Shown in pieces: positions 45,919-54,111 of a stretch of DNA of 64,000 nt. The notes under the pieces were generated by a model, which was not told the DNA's origin, did not search any database, and was given only the letters and a program-made list of their open reading frames with translations. The position numbers were made by a program, and so were the translations under genes. Within the stretch, counting starts at the first letter, position 1; each line of letters starts with the position of its first letter. The DNA is from Variovorax ginsengisoli (GTDB lineage Bacteria > Pseudomonadota > Gammaproteobacteria > Burkholderiales > Burkholderiaceae_C): contig NZ_JAUJZH010000025.1 in the NCBI RefSeq assembly GCF_030486595.1, positions 49,136 through 113,135 on the forward strand, written 5' to 3'.

Positions 45919-45951
45919 AAAGCGCGGTCTCGTACCGCGCTTTTTTGTTTT
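45919..45951 (+). terminator. attenuator (Rho-independent) in the thrS leader
   Basis: AAAGCGCGGT and ACCGCGCTTT form a perfect 10-bp stem with a 5-base loop, followed by TTTTTTGTTTTT. It sits 19 bases before the thrS start codon. The 5' arm GCGCGGT can alternatively pair with GCCGCGC in the segment just after the leader-peptide stop, which would be the antiterminator. Confidence 0.9.
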
Positions 45952-45969
45952 TCTCGACGAGGTTTTCCA

Positions 45970-47877
45970 ATGATCCAGATCACGCTTCCCGACAACTCGC
46001 AGCGCGAGTTCCCCGGCCCGGTTTCGGTGGCCGACGTTGCCAAATCGATCGGTCCCGGGCTGGCCAAGATGACGGTCGCCGGCAAGGTCGACGGCCGGCT
46101 GGTCGACGCCAGCGACATCATCGACCACTCGGCGAAGCTGCAGATCATCACGCCCAAGGACGACGAGGGCCTCGAGATCATTCGCCACTCGACGGCCCAC
46201 CTGGTCGGCCACGCGGTGAAGCAGCTCTACCCGACGGCCAAGATGGTGATCGGCCCGGTGATCGACGAAGGCTTCTACTACGACATCTCGTACGAGCGCC
46301 CCTTCACGCCCGAGGACATGGAGGCCATCGAGAAGCGGATGCGCGAGCTGATCGCGCAGGACTACGACGTGGTCAAGAAGATGACGCCGCGGGACGAGGT
46401 GATCGACGTCTTCAAGTCCCGCGGCGAGGACTACAAGCTGCGCCTTGTCGAGGACATGCCCGACGAGCAGGCGATGGGCCTCTACTACCACCAGGAATAT
46501 GTCGACATGTGCCGCGGCCCGCACGTGCCGAACACGCGCTTCCTGAAGGTCTTCAAGCTCACGAAGCTGGCCGGCGCCTACTGGCGCGGCGACGCCAAGA
46601 ACGAGCAGCTGCAGCGCATCTACGGCACGGCCTGGGCCGACAAGAAGCAGCTCGACGACTACATCAAGCGGATCGAGGAAGCCGAGAAGCGCGACCACCG
46701 CCGGCTCGGCAAGGAACTCGACCTGTTCCACATCGACGAGGCCGCGCCGGGCCTGGTGTTCTGGCACCCGAAGGGCTGGTCGATCTGGCAGCAGGTCGAG
46801 CAGTACATGCGCAAGATCTACCGCGAGACGGGCTACCAGGAGGTCAAGGGTCCGCAGATCCTCGACAGGAGCCTGTGGGAGAAGACGGGCCACTGGCAGA
46901 ACTACCGCGAGAACATGTTCACGACGGAGTCCGAGAAGCGCGACTACGCCCTGAAGCCGATGAACTGCCCGGGCCACGTGCTGATCTTCAAGTCGGACCT
47001 GCGCAGCTACCGCGACCTGCCGCTGCGCTACGGCGAGTTCGGCCAGTGCCACCGCAACGAGCCATCCGGCGGCCTGCACGGCATCATGCGGGTGCGCGGC
47101 TTCACGCAGGACGATGGCCACGTGTTCTGCACGGAAGACCAGATCCTCGAGGAATGCGTGGCCTACACGGCGCAGCTGCTCAAGGTGTATGCCGATTTCG
47201 GCTTCACGGACATCCTCTACAAGGTCGCGACGCGGCCCGACAACCGCATCGGCTCCGACGAGCTGTGGGACAAGGCCGAGAACGCGCTGATGGAGGCGTT
47301 GCGGCGCTCGGGCGTGGAGTTCGTCATCTCGCCGGGCGAGGGCGCCTTCTACGGCCCCAAGATCGAATACACGCTGCGCGACGCGATCGGCCGCCACTGG
47401 CAGTGCGGCACGATGCAGGTCGACTTCAACATGGCCGAGCGCCTGGGCGCCGAGTACGTCACGGAATCCAGCGGCCGCGCCCACCCGGTGATGCTGCACC
47501 GCGCGATCGTCGGCAGCCTCGAGCGCTTCATCGGGATGCTGATCGAACACCATGCCGGCGCACTGCCTGCCTGGCTCGCTCCGGTGCAGGTCGCGGTGCT
47601 CAACATCAGCGAAAACCAGGCCGATTACGCTGGGGAAGTTGCCAAAACGCTGCAGAATCAAGGGCTTAGGGTGGCGCTCGACCTGCACAACGAGAAGATT
47701 ACGTATAAAATACGGAAGCATTCGTTGCAAAAGCTGCCTTACATCCTCGTCGTAGGCGACAAGGAAAAGGAAGCAGGTGCCGTCGCAGTGCGCGCCCGGG
47801 GCAATCTTGACCTCGGTGCCATGTCGGTGGAAGCGTTCTCCCAAAAGATCGCCCACGACATCCAACACAAGCTTTGA
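45970..47877 (+). CDS. thrS: threonine--tRNA ligase
   Basis: 635 residues. Order: TGS domain (residues 1-62), SAD editing domain (HSTAHLVGHAVKQLYP, YVDMCRGPHVPNTRF), class II catalytic core with motif 2 FGQCHRNEPSGGLHG and the zinc-binding residues around MNCPGH, and the anticodon-binding domain. GAGG precedes the ATG at 45970. Regulation probably involves the Thr-rich leader and terminator upstream. infC follows, as in most proteobacteria. Confidence 0.98.
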   Translation: MIQITLPDNSQREFPGPVSVADVAKSIGPGLAKMTVAGKVDGRLVDASDIIDHSAKLQIITPKDDEGLEIIRHSTAHLVGHAVKQLYPTAKMVIGPVIDEGFYYDISYERPFTPEDMEAIEKRMRELIAQDYDVVKKMTPRDEVIDVFKSRGEDYKLRLVEDMPDEQAMGLYYHQEYVDMCRGPHVPNTRFLKVFKLTKLAGAYWRGDAKNEQLQRIYGTAWADKKQLDDYIKRIEEAEKRDHRRLGKELDLFHIDEAAPGLVFWHPKGWSIWQQVEQYMRKIYRETGYQEVKGPQILDRSLWEKTGHWQNYRENMFTTESEKRDYALKPMNCPGHVLIFKSDLRSYRDLPLRYGEFGQCHRNEPSGGLHGIMRVRGFTQDDGHVFCTEDQILEECVAYTAQLLKVYADFGFTDILYKVATRPDNRIGSDELWDKAENALMEALRRSGVEFVISPGEGAFYGPKIEYTLRDAIGRHWQCGTMQVDFNMAERLGAEYVTESSGRAHPVMLHRAIVGSLERFIGMLIEHHAGALPAWLAPVQVAVLNISENQADYAGEVAKTLQNQGLRVALDLHNEKITYKIRKHSLQKLPYILVVGDKEKEAGAVAVRARGNLDLGAMSVEAFSQKIAHDIQHKL

Positions 47878-47985
47878 ATTTGAACGAGTTCAAGGGCTGA
47901 TTTTTTGATCAGGGGGCTTGTGGGCGCGGACTTTGAAGGCAATCGCTACATTTTTTTGTAGCATATTGTTTTAAGGATTCTGACC

Positions 47986-48600
47986 ATCGCTACTGCATTC
48001 CGCGACCGCCGCCACCGCGAGGAACGCCAACACCGCCTGAACCGGGAAATCATGGCCCCGGAAGTCCGCCTGATCGGGCCCGAGAACGAGCCATTGGGTG
48101 TAGTGAGTCTCGCCGAGGCCTTGCGCCTGGCTGGTGAACAAGACGTCGACCTGGTCGAAGTCGTCGCGGCGGCCAATCCGCCCGTCTGCCGCCTGATCGA
48201 GTACGGCAAGTTCAAGTACCACGAGCAGAAGAAGGCGGCCGAGGCGAAGTCGAAGCAGAAGGTCATCGAGGTCAAGGAAATCAAGTTCCGGCCCGGTACC
48301 GACGATGGTGACTACAACATCAAGATGCGCAACATCCGGCGCTTTCTTGAGGATGGTGACAAGTGCAAGATCACGCTGCGGTTCCGCGGTCGTGAAATCA
48401 CCCACCAGGAACTCGGCCTGGCGCTGTTGCAGCGCATTCGGGACGAACTCGCCGACCTGATCGTCGTCGAGCAGTTTCCGAAGCTCGAGGGCCGGCAGAT
48501 GATCATGATGATCGCGCCGGGCCGCAAGAAGGCGGGTGGGGCGGCCAAGCCGGCTGCCGATGCGGCGGCAGCGCCGACGGCGGCGCCCGCGGCTGCCTGA
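47986..48600 (+). CDS. infC: translation initiation factor IF-3 with AUC start codon
   Basis: 204 residues. IF-3 blocks subunit joining and proofreads start codons. The N-terminal domain has GPENEPLGVVSLAEAL and the linker RLIEYGKFKYHEQKK; the C-terminal domain has EIKFRPGTDDGDYNIK. I place the start at ATC 47986: AAGGA lies eight bases upstream, and the 22 codons before the first ATG (48052) read ATAFRDRRHREERQHRLNRE, typical IF-3 N-terminal sequence. infC commonly uses rare start codons for autoregulation. A 26-residue Ala/Pro-rich tail extends the C-terminus. Confidence 0.92.
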   Translation: MATAFRDRRHREERQHRLNREIMAPEVRLIGPENEPLGVVSLAEALRLAGEQDVDLVEVVAAANPPVCRLIEYGKFKYHEQKKAAEAKSKQKVIEVKEIKFRPGTDDGDYNIKMRNIRRFLEDGDKCKITLRFRGREITHQELGLALLQRIRDELADLIVVEQFPKLEGRQMIMMIAPGRKKAGGAAKPAADAAAAPTAAPAAA

Positions 48601-48701
48601 GTCCGGCATCAGCCGGCAAGTTGTTACAGGGATTTCGCTGTGGCCTTTGCCTTCGGGTGAAGGCGGCGGCGGGATGAAGAAGTGTCTCGGGGCCAACAAG
48701 C

Positions 48702-48718
48702 CCGCGGAGTTTCCGCGG
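48702..48718 (+). promoter_or_regulatory. hairpin in the infC-rpmI spacer
   Basis: CCGCGGA and TCCGCGG pair around three bases, about 30 bases ahead of the rpmI start. Possible RNA processing or autoregulatory structure for the L35-L20 operon; no T-run follows. Confidence 0.4.
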
Positions 48719-48751
48719 CGCCTCACGAGCACAAACTAAAGGAGCATTCAC

Positions 48752-48955
48752 ATGCCCAAAATGAAGACCAAGAGCAGCGCGAAAAAACGTTTCCGCGTTC
48801 GTCCCGGTGGCACCGTCAAGCGCGGTCAAGCCTTCAAGCGTCACATCCTGACCAAGAAGACCACCAAGAACAAGCGCCACCTGCGCGGTGCCACGGCAGT
48901 TCACGAGACCAACATGGTTTCGATGGCCGCCATGTTGCCCGGTAGCGGCATTTAA
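48752..48955 (+). CDS. rpmI: 50S ribosomal protein L35
   Basis: 67 residues. MPKMKTKSSAKKRFRV at the start and KRHILTKKTTKNKRHLRG are diagnostic. Strong ribosome site GGAG. Standard position between infC and rplT. Confidence 0.98.
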   Translation: MPKMKTKSSAKKRFRVRPGGTVKRGQAFKRHILTKKTTKNKRHLRGATAVHETNMVSMAAMLPGSGI

Positions 48956-48979
48956 TCCAGACGAACAAGGAGTACACAC

Positions 48980-49339
48980 ATGCCTCGCGTCAAACGTGGT
49001 GTAACGGCTCGCGCCCGCCACAAGAAGGTTCTCGCACTCGCCAAGGGTTTCCGCGGTCGCCGCGGCAATGTCTTCCGCATCGCCAAGCAGGCGGTGATGA
49101 AGGCAGGCCAATACGCCTACCGTGACCGCCGCACCAAGAAGCGCGTGTTCCGTCAACTGTGGATCGCGCGTATCAACGCCGCCTCCCGTGAACTGGGCCT
49201 GACCTACAGCCAGTTCGCCAACGGCATCCGCAAGGCGGGCATCGAGATCGACCGCAAGATGCTGGCCGATATCGCTGTGCACGACAAGGCCGCTTTTGCC
49301 GGCATCGTGGAGCAGGTCAAGGCCAAGCTGGCTGCTTGA
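48980..49339 (+). CDS. rplT: 50S ribosomal protein L20
   Basis: 119 residues, assembly-initiating 23S rRNA-binding protein. [17 protein letters not shown] and [17 protein letters not shown] are diagnostic. AAGGAG precedes the start. In E. coli L20 represses rpmI-rplT translation; whether that happens here is not shown by the sequence. Confidence 0.98.
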
Positions 49340-49387
49340 TCCTGCACAGCAGAGCGCCGTCTCCGGACGGCGATTTGCGCCCACGTC

Positions 49388-49424
49388 AAGGGCTGGCGCT
49401 TGAAAGGGCTCCAGCCCTTTTTTC
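49388..49424 (+). terminator. Rho-independent terminator between rplT and pheS
   Basis: AAGGGCTGG and CCAGCCCTT pair around a 14-base loop, followed by TTTTTT. A smaller CGCCGTC hairpin precedes it (about 49354-49371). E. coli has a Phe-rich leader peptide at this place; I found no Phe-rich frame here, so it may simply reduce read-through. Confidence 0.85.
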
Positions 49425-49473
49425 ATCCCGCGGCAGCCCTCGCATTTCTTTATTGATCTCGAAGAATTTCTCC

Positions 49474-50550
49474 ATGAACGAGTTGGACTCCCTGGTCGAC
49501 ACCGCCCGCGCCGCCTTCGCCGAAGCCAAGGCCCCGGCCGAACTCGAGAACGCGAAGGCGCAGTTCCTCGGCAAGTCCGGCCGCATCACAGAGCTGATGA
49601 AAGGCATGGCGGCACTCAGCGTCGAAGAGAAGAAGTCGCGCGGCGCCCAGATCAATGTCGCCAAGCAGGCGATCGAGGCCGCGCTCACCGAGCGCCGCCA
49701 GCAGCTGGCCGACGACGAGCTCGCGGTGCAGCTGCGGGCCGAGGCGCTCGACGTCACGCTGCCGGGCCGCCGCCGCGTGGCCGGCGGTCTGCATCCGGTG
49801 AGCCGCACGATGGAGCGCATCGAGGCGATCTTCTCGAGCATGGGTTTCGATGTCGCCGACGGCCCCGAGGTCGAGAGCGACTGGCACAGCTTCACCTCGC
49901 TCAACAACCCGCCGAACCATCCGGCGCGCTCCATGCAGGACACCTTCTACGTCGACATCGACGGCGAGGACGGCGTGCCCTACAACCTGCGTCCGCACAC
50001 CAGCCCGATGCAGGTGCGCTATGCGAACCAGCATGTCAAGAAGTACGCCGCGCAATTCGAGGCCGCGGCCGCCGACACCACCGGCACGGTCAAGGCGCCC
50101 GAAATCCGCGTAATCGCGCCGGGCCGCACCTACCGCGTCGACAGCGACGCCACGCACTCGCCGATGTTCCACCAGTGCGAAGGCCTGTGGCTGGGCGAGA
50201 ACGTGAGCTTCAAGGACCTGAAGGTCGTGTTCACCGACTTCTGCCGCACCTTCTTCGAGAGCGACGACCTGGTGCTGCGCTTCCGTCCGAGCTTCTTCCC
50301 CTTCACCGAGCCGAGCGCCGAGATCGACATCCAGTTCCAGAGCGGTCCGCTGGCCGGCCGCTGGCTCGAGGTCGCGGGTTCGGGCCAGGTGCATCCGAAC
50401 GTGGTGCGTAACATGGGGCTGGACCCCGAGCGCTACATCGGCTTCGCCTTCGGGATGGGGCCGGACCGGCTCACGATGCTGCGCTACGGGGTCAACGACC
50501 TGCGCCTGTTCTTCGACGGCGACCTGCGCTTCCTGAGCCAATTCCAATAA
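49474..50550 (+). CDS. pheS: phenylalanine--tRNA ligase alpha subunit
   Basis: 358 residues. N-terminal coiled-coil arm (about residues 1-85) then the class II catalytic core with motif 2 (HQCEGLWLGENVSFKDL, FRPSFFPFTEPSAE) and motif 3 (GFAFGMGPDRLTMLRYG). The ATG at 49474 gives the normal MNELDSLVDTA; the frame is open upstream through the terminator but is not PheS-like there. It forms the heterotetramer with PheT. Confidence 0.97.
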   Translation: MNELDSLVDTARAAFAEAKAPAELENAKAQFLGKSGRITELMKGMAALSVEEKKSRGAQINVAKQAIEAALTERRQQLADDELAVQLRAEALDVTLPGRRRVAGGLHPVSRTMERIEAIFSSMGFDVADGPEVESDWHSFTSLNNPPNHPARSMQDTFYVDIDGEDGVPYNLRPHTSPMQVRYANQHVKKYAAQFEAAAADTTGTVKAPEIRVIAPGRTYRVDSDATHSPMFHQCEGLWLGENVSFKDLKVVFTDFCRTFFESDDLVLRFRPSFFPFTEPSAEIDIQFQSGPLAGRWLEVAGSGQVHPNVVRNMGLDPERYIGFAFGMGPDRLTMLRYGVNDLRLFFDGDLRFLSQFQ

Positions 50551-50573
50551 ACGACTAGAACGAGTACGACGAG

Positions 50574-53006
50574 ATGCAATTCCCCGAGTCCTGGCTGCGC
50601 GAATTCTGCGACCCGCAGCTCAGCAGCGAAGCCCTGGCCGAGACGCTCACGATGGGCGGATTCGAGGTCGAGGAGCGCCGGCCGGTGGCGCCGCCGTTCA
50701 GCAAGATCGTGGTCGGCGAGATCAAGGAAGCCGTCCAGCACCCGAACGCCGATCGCCTGCGCGTGTGCCAGGTCGATGCCGGGCAGGGCGCCTTGCTCAA
50801 CATCGTCTGCGGCGCGCCGAATGCGCGCGTCGGCATCAAGGTGCCGCTGGCGCTGGTCGGTGCCGAACTGCCGCCGGGAGAGGACGGAAAGCCCTTCCTG
50901 ATCAAGCTCGGCAAGCTGCGCGGCGTCGAGAGCCAGGGCATGCTGTGCTCGGCGCGCGAGCTCCAGCTCAGCGAGGACCACGGCGGCCTGCTCGAACTCG
51001 AAGCCGATGCGCCGGTCGGGGCCGACATCCGCGAGGTCCTGAAGCTCGACGATGCGCTGCTGACCCTCAAGCTGACACCGAACCTGGCGCATGGCCTGAG
51101 CGTCTACGGCATCGCGCGCGAACTGGCCGCGCTGACCGGCGCACCGCTCAGGAAGCCGGCGATCGCGCCGGTGACGACGGCCTTCGCCGACAAGCTGCCC
51201 GTCAAGGTCGAAGCGCCTGATCTCTGCGGCCGTTTCTCGGGCCGCATCGTGCGCGGCGTCGACACCAAGGTCGCGACGCCGGCCTGGATGGTCGACCGGC
51301 TGGCCCGCTGCGGCCAGCGCAGCGTGACGCCGCTGGTCGACATCTCGAACTACGTGATGTTCGAGTACGGCCAGCCCAGCCACATTTTCGACCTCGACAA
51401 GATCCACGGCGGCCTCACGGTGCGCTGGGGCAAGGCCGGCGAACAGCTCAAGCTGCTGAACGGCAACACGGTCACGGTCGACGACAAGGTCGGCGTGATC
51501 GCCGACGAGCGCGAGGTCGAGTCGCTGGCCGGCATCATGGGCGGCGACGCCACGGCGGTGTCCGACGACACCCGCAACATCTACATCGAGGCTGCCTTCT
51601 GGTGGCCCGAGAGCATCCAGGGCCGTTCGCGCCGCTTCAACTTCTCGACCGATGCCGGGCATCGCTACGAGCGCGGCGTCGATCCGAGCCGCACCGTCGA
51701 GATCATCGAGCGCATCACGCGACTGGTGGTCGAGATCTGCGGCGGCCAAGCCGGTGCGATGGACGACCAGACCCTGCGGCTGCCCGAGGCGAAGCCCGTG
51801 ACCTTGCGCGTTTCCCGCGCGGCGCGCGTGATCGGCATGCCGCTCACGCAGGCCGAATGCGCCGATGCCCTGCACCGCCTGTCGCTGCCGGTGGAGCAGG
51901 GCGACGGCACGCTGATCGTGACGCCGCCGCCGCACCGTTTCGACCTGCTGATCGAGGAAGACCTGATCGAGGAAGTCGCGCGCCTGGTGGGCTACCAGAA
52001 CCTGCCGACGACGCCGCCGCTGGCGCCGATCACCGCGCGGGTGCGGCCCGAGGCCGAGCGCGGCCGCTATGAGGTGCGCCATCGGCTGGCCGACCTGGGC
52101 TACCAGGAGACCATCAACTTCAGTTTCGTCGAGGCGCACTGGGAGCAGGATCTGGCGGGCAACGCCGACCCGATCAAGCTGCTGAATCCGATCGCCAGCC
52201 AGATGAGCGTGATGCGCTCGTCGCTGCTCGGTTCTTTGCTGCAGGTGCTCAAGTTCAACCTCGATCGCAGGGCGACCCAGGTGCGCGTGTTCGAGCTCGG
52301 CCGGGTGTTCCTGCGCGACGCCTCGGTCGTCACCACCGACAGCACTGTCAAGGGCATCCACCAGCCGATGCGGGTGGCCGGCCTGGCCTGGGGCGATGCC
52401 GCCGAGGGTCGCTGGGAAGGCAAGGCCGAACGGGTCGATTTCTTCGACATCAAGGGAGACGTCGAGGCCCTGCTGGCCCCGCGCGTGCCGGACTTCGAGC
52501 CGGTCGAACATCCGGCGCTGCATCCCGGACGCGCGGCGCGTGTGCTGCTCGATGGCCGCGCCATCGGCGTCGTCGGTGAACTGCATCCGCGCTGGCGCCA
52601 GAAATGGGACTTCGCGCAGGTGCCGATCCTGTTCGAACTGGAACTCGATGCGGTCACGGCGCGGCCGCTGCCGCTGGCCCAGCCGGTGCCCAAGCTGCAG
52701 CCGGTCGAACGCGACCTCGCGCTGGTGGTTGCCGAGTCGGTCACGCACGACGCGCTGATGGGTGCCATCCGCGCTGCTTCCGATGCCAGCCTGCTGCGTG
52801 ATCTCGCGCTGTTCGACATCTACCGCCCGACGGTCGGCCGCGACGGCGCGGTGGCAGCCGGGGGCCTGGCGGCCGGCGAGAAGAGCATGGCCGTGCGCCT
52901 CGGCTTCAACAGCGACAGTGCGCTGACCGACGAGCAGGTCGAGGCGGCGGTGCGCAAGATCATCGATCAACTCGGCGCCCGCATCGGCGCCCGACTGCGG
53001 GTATGA
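50574..53006 (+). CDS. pheT: phenylalanine--tRNA ligase beta subunit
   Basis: 810 residues. Domains in order: B1 with the tRNA-binding/OB region (VCQVDAGQGALLNIVCGAPN), B3/B4 editing domain, B5 (EDLIEEVARLVGYQNLP), catalytic-like B6/B7, and the C-terminal ferredoxin-fold anticodon-binding domain (QPVERDLALVVAES). It follows pheS by 23 bases. Its stop overlaps the ihfA start (ATGA). Confidence 0.97.
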   Translation: MQFPESWLREFCDPQLSSEALAETLTMGGFEVEERRPVAPPFSKIVVGEIKEAVQHPNADRLRVCQVDAGQGALLNIVCGAPNARVGIKVPLALVGAELPPGEDGKPFLIKLGKLRGVESQGMLCSARELQLSEDHGGLLELEADAPVGADIREVLKLDDALLTLKLTPNLAHGLSVYGIARELAALTGAPLRKPAIAPVTTAFADKLPVKVEAPDLCGRFSGRIVRGVDTKVATPAWMVDRLARCGQRSVTPLVDISNYVMFEYGQPSHIFDLDKIHGGLTVRWGKAGEQLKLLNGNTVTVDDKVGVIADEREVESLAGIMGGDATAVSDDTRNIYIEAAFWWPESIQGRSRRFNFSTDAGHRYERGVDPSRTVEIIERITRLVVEICGGQAGAMDDQTLRLPEAKPVTLRVSRAARVIGMPLTQAECADALHRLSLPVEQGDGTLIVTPPPHRFDLLIEEDLIEEVARLVGYQNLPTTPPLAPITARVRPEAERGRYEVRHRLADLGYQETINFSFVEAHWEQDLAGNADPIKLLNPIASQMSVMRSSLLGSLLQVLKFNLDRRATQVRVFELGRVFLRDASVVTTDSTVKGIHQPMRVAGLAWGDAAEGRWEGKAERVDFFDIKGDVEALLAPRVPDFEPVEHPALHPGRAARVLLDGRAIGVVGELHPRWRQKWDFAQVPILFELELDAVTARPLPLAQPVPKLQPVERDLALVVAESVTHDALMGAIRAASDASLLRDLALFDIYRPTVGRDGAVAAGGLAAGEKSMAVRLGFNSDSALTDEQVEAAVRKIIDQLGARIGARLRV

Positions 53007-53374
53007 ACGCCATGGATTTCACGCTCGAAGCCCTCGAAACGCCGGCATTGACCAAGGCGCACCTGGCCGACCTGCTGTTCGAGCAGATCGGCTTGAACAA
53101 GCGCGAGTCCAAGGACATGGTGGAAGCCTTCTTCGACCTGATCGCCGGCAGCCTGATCGAAGGCACCGACGTCAAGATCTCGGGCTTCGGCAATTTCCAG
53201 ATCCGGGTCAAGGCGCCGCGGCCGGGGCGCAATCCGCGCACCGGCGAGGCCATTCCGATCGGCGAGCGGCGCGTCGCGACCTTCCACGCGAGCGCCAAGC
53301 TGAAGGAACAAATCCACGGAAGCATCGACGCCGCGGCGCCGCAAGAGGTGGAATGGAGCGTCGGCGCCGAATAA
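53003..53374 (+). CDS. ihfA: integration host factor subunit alpha
   Basis: 123 residues, longer than the 99 of E. coli through an N-terminal extension of about 15 and a C-terminal extension. Core features: LTKAHLADLLFEQIGLNK, VKISGFGNFQIRVKAPRPGRNPRTGE with the DNA-intercalating Pro. It bends DNA with IhfB in recombination and transcription. The ATG at 53003 overlaps the pheT stop; ATG 53012 is an alternative. Confidence 0.95.
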   Translation: MNAMDFTLEALETPALTKAHLADLLFEQIGLNKRESKDMVEAFFDLIAGSLIEGTDVKISGFGNFQIRVKAPRPGRNPRTGEAIPIGERRVATFHASAKLKEQIHGSIDAAAPQEVEWSVGAE

Positions 53375-53437
53375 CATTGGTGCTCCGTGCGCCGGTGGAG
53401 TAACCTATGAGGTTTCGCTCGCACTGTCTTGATTTCA

Positions 53438-53911
53438 ATGGAGAAAACACTCCCGCCGATCCCCGTCAAACGCTACTTCACGATCGGTGAGGTGGGCGAG
53501 TTGTGCGGTGTCAAACCGCATGTGCTGCGCTACTGGGAGCAGGAGTTCACGCAGCTTCGCCCGATGAAGCGGCGCGGCAACCGGCGCTACTACCAGCACC
53601 ACGAGGTGCTGATGATCCGTCGCATCCGCGACCTGCTCTACGACCAGGGCTTCACGATCAGCGGGGCGCGCAACAAGCTGCAGGAACTGGTCCAGACCGA
53701 GCGTGACCGGCGCCGCGCCGGCGAGATTCCGCTCGAGGGCATGGAGGCGATCGAGATCGACCAGGAGGAGTTCGACGCCGCGGTGCAAGATGGCATCGAG
53801 CCGCCGCCCGAGGGCGTCGAAGCACCGGGTCGCACCATCGATCTGTCGCAATTGCTCTACTTGCGGCGCGAACTGACTGAAATTCGTGAGCTGCTCGGCG
53901 CGAGTCACTGA
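53438..53911 (+). CDS. MerR-family transcriptional regulator
   Basis: 157 residues. Winged helix KRYFTIGEVGELCGVKPHVL, then RYWEQEFTQLRPMKRRGNRRYY, followed by a dimerisation coiled coil and an acidic tail. This MerR gene after ihfA is conserved in beta- and gamma-proteobacteria; its ligand is unknown. The ATG at 53438 is preferred to an upstream TTG. Confidence 0.93.
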   Translation: MEKTLPPIPVKRYFTIGEVGELCGVKPHVLRYWEQEFTQLRPMKRRGNRRYYQHHEVLMIRRIRDLLYDQGFTISGARNKLQELVQTERDRRRAGEIPLEGMEAIEIDQEEFDAAVQDGIEPPPEGVEAPGRTIDLSQLLYLRRELTEIRELLGASH

Positions 53912-53922
53912 ATTCAGGCGGC

Positions 53923-53928
53923 TATAAT
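53923..53928 (+). promoter_or_regulatory. -10 box of the tRNA-Pro gene
   Basis: A perfect TATAAT lies 10 bases ahead of the mature tRNA. No good -35 hexamer is visible at the usual distance. Confidence 0.65.
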
Positions 53929-53937
53929 CGAGAGCTT

Positions 53938-54014
53938 CGGTGTGTGGCGCAGCCTGGTAGCGCACTTGCATGGGGTGCAAGGGGTCGAAGGTTCGAATCC
54001 TTTCACACCGACCA
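53938..54014 (+). tRNA. tRNA-Pro (anticodon GGG)
   Basis: The acceptor stem CGGTGTG pairs with CACACCG, and CCA is encoded. The D arm is GCGCAGCCTGGTAGCGC. The anticodon stem CTTGC/GCAAG holds the loop ATGGGGT with anticodon GGG, reading CCC. The T arm is GAAGGTTCGAATCCTTT (stem GAAGG with a G-T closing pair, loop TTCGAAT). An integrase remnant begins 100 bases downstream on the other strand, so the 3' end is the probable phage attachment site. Confidence 0.96.
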
Positions 54015-54031
54015 AAATCGTTAGATAGATC

Positions 54032-54066
54032 AACGGGTTACGCTCACAAGGCGTGACCCGTTTCTC
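54032..54066 (+). terminator. terminator after tRNA-Pro
   Basis: AACGGGT...ACGC and GCGT...ACCCGTT pair around a seven-base loop, followed by TTCTCTTT. It starts 17 bases after the tRNA. Confidence 0.75.
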
Positions 54067-54111
54067 TTTGTCCGTGACAAATTCGGGGGTCCGTGACAAA
54101 CCCGACCCGAA

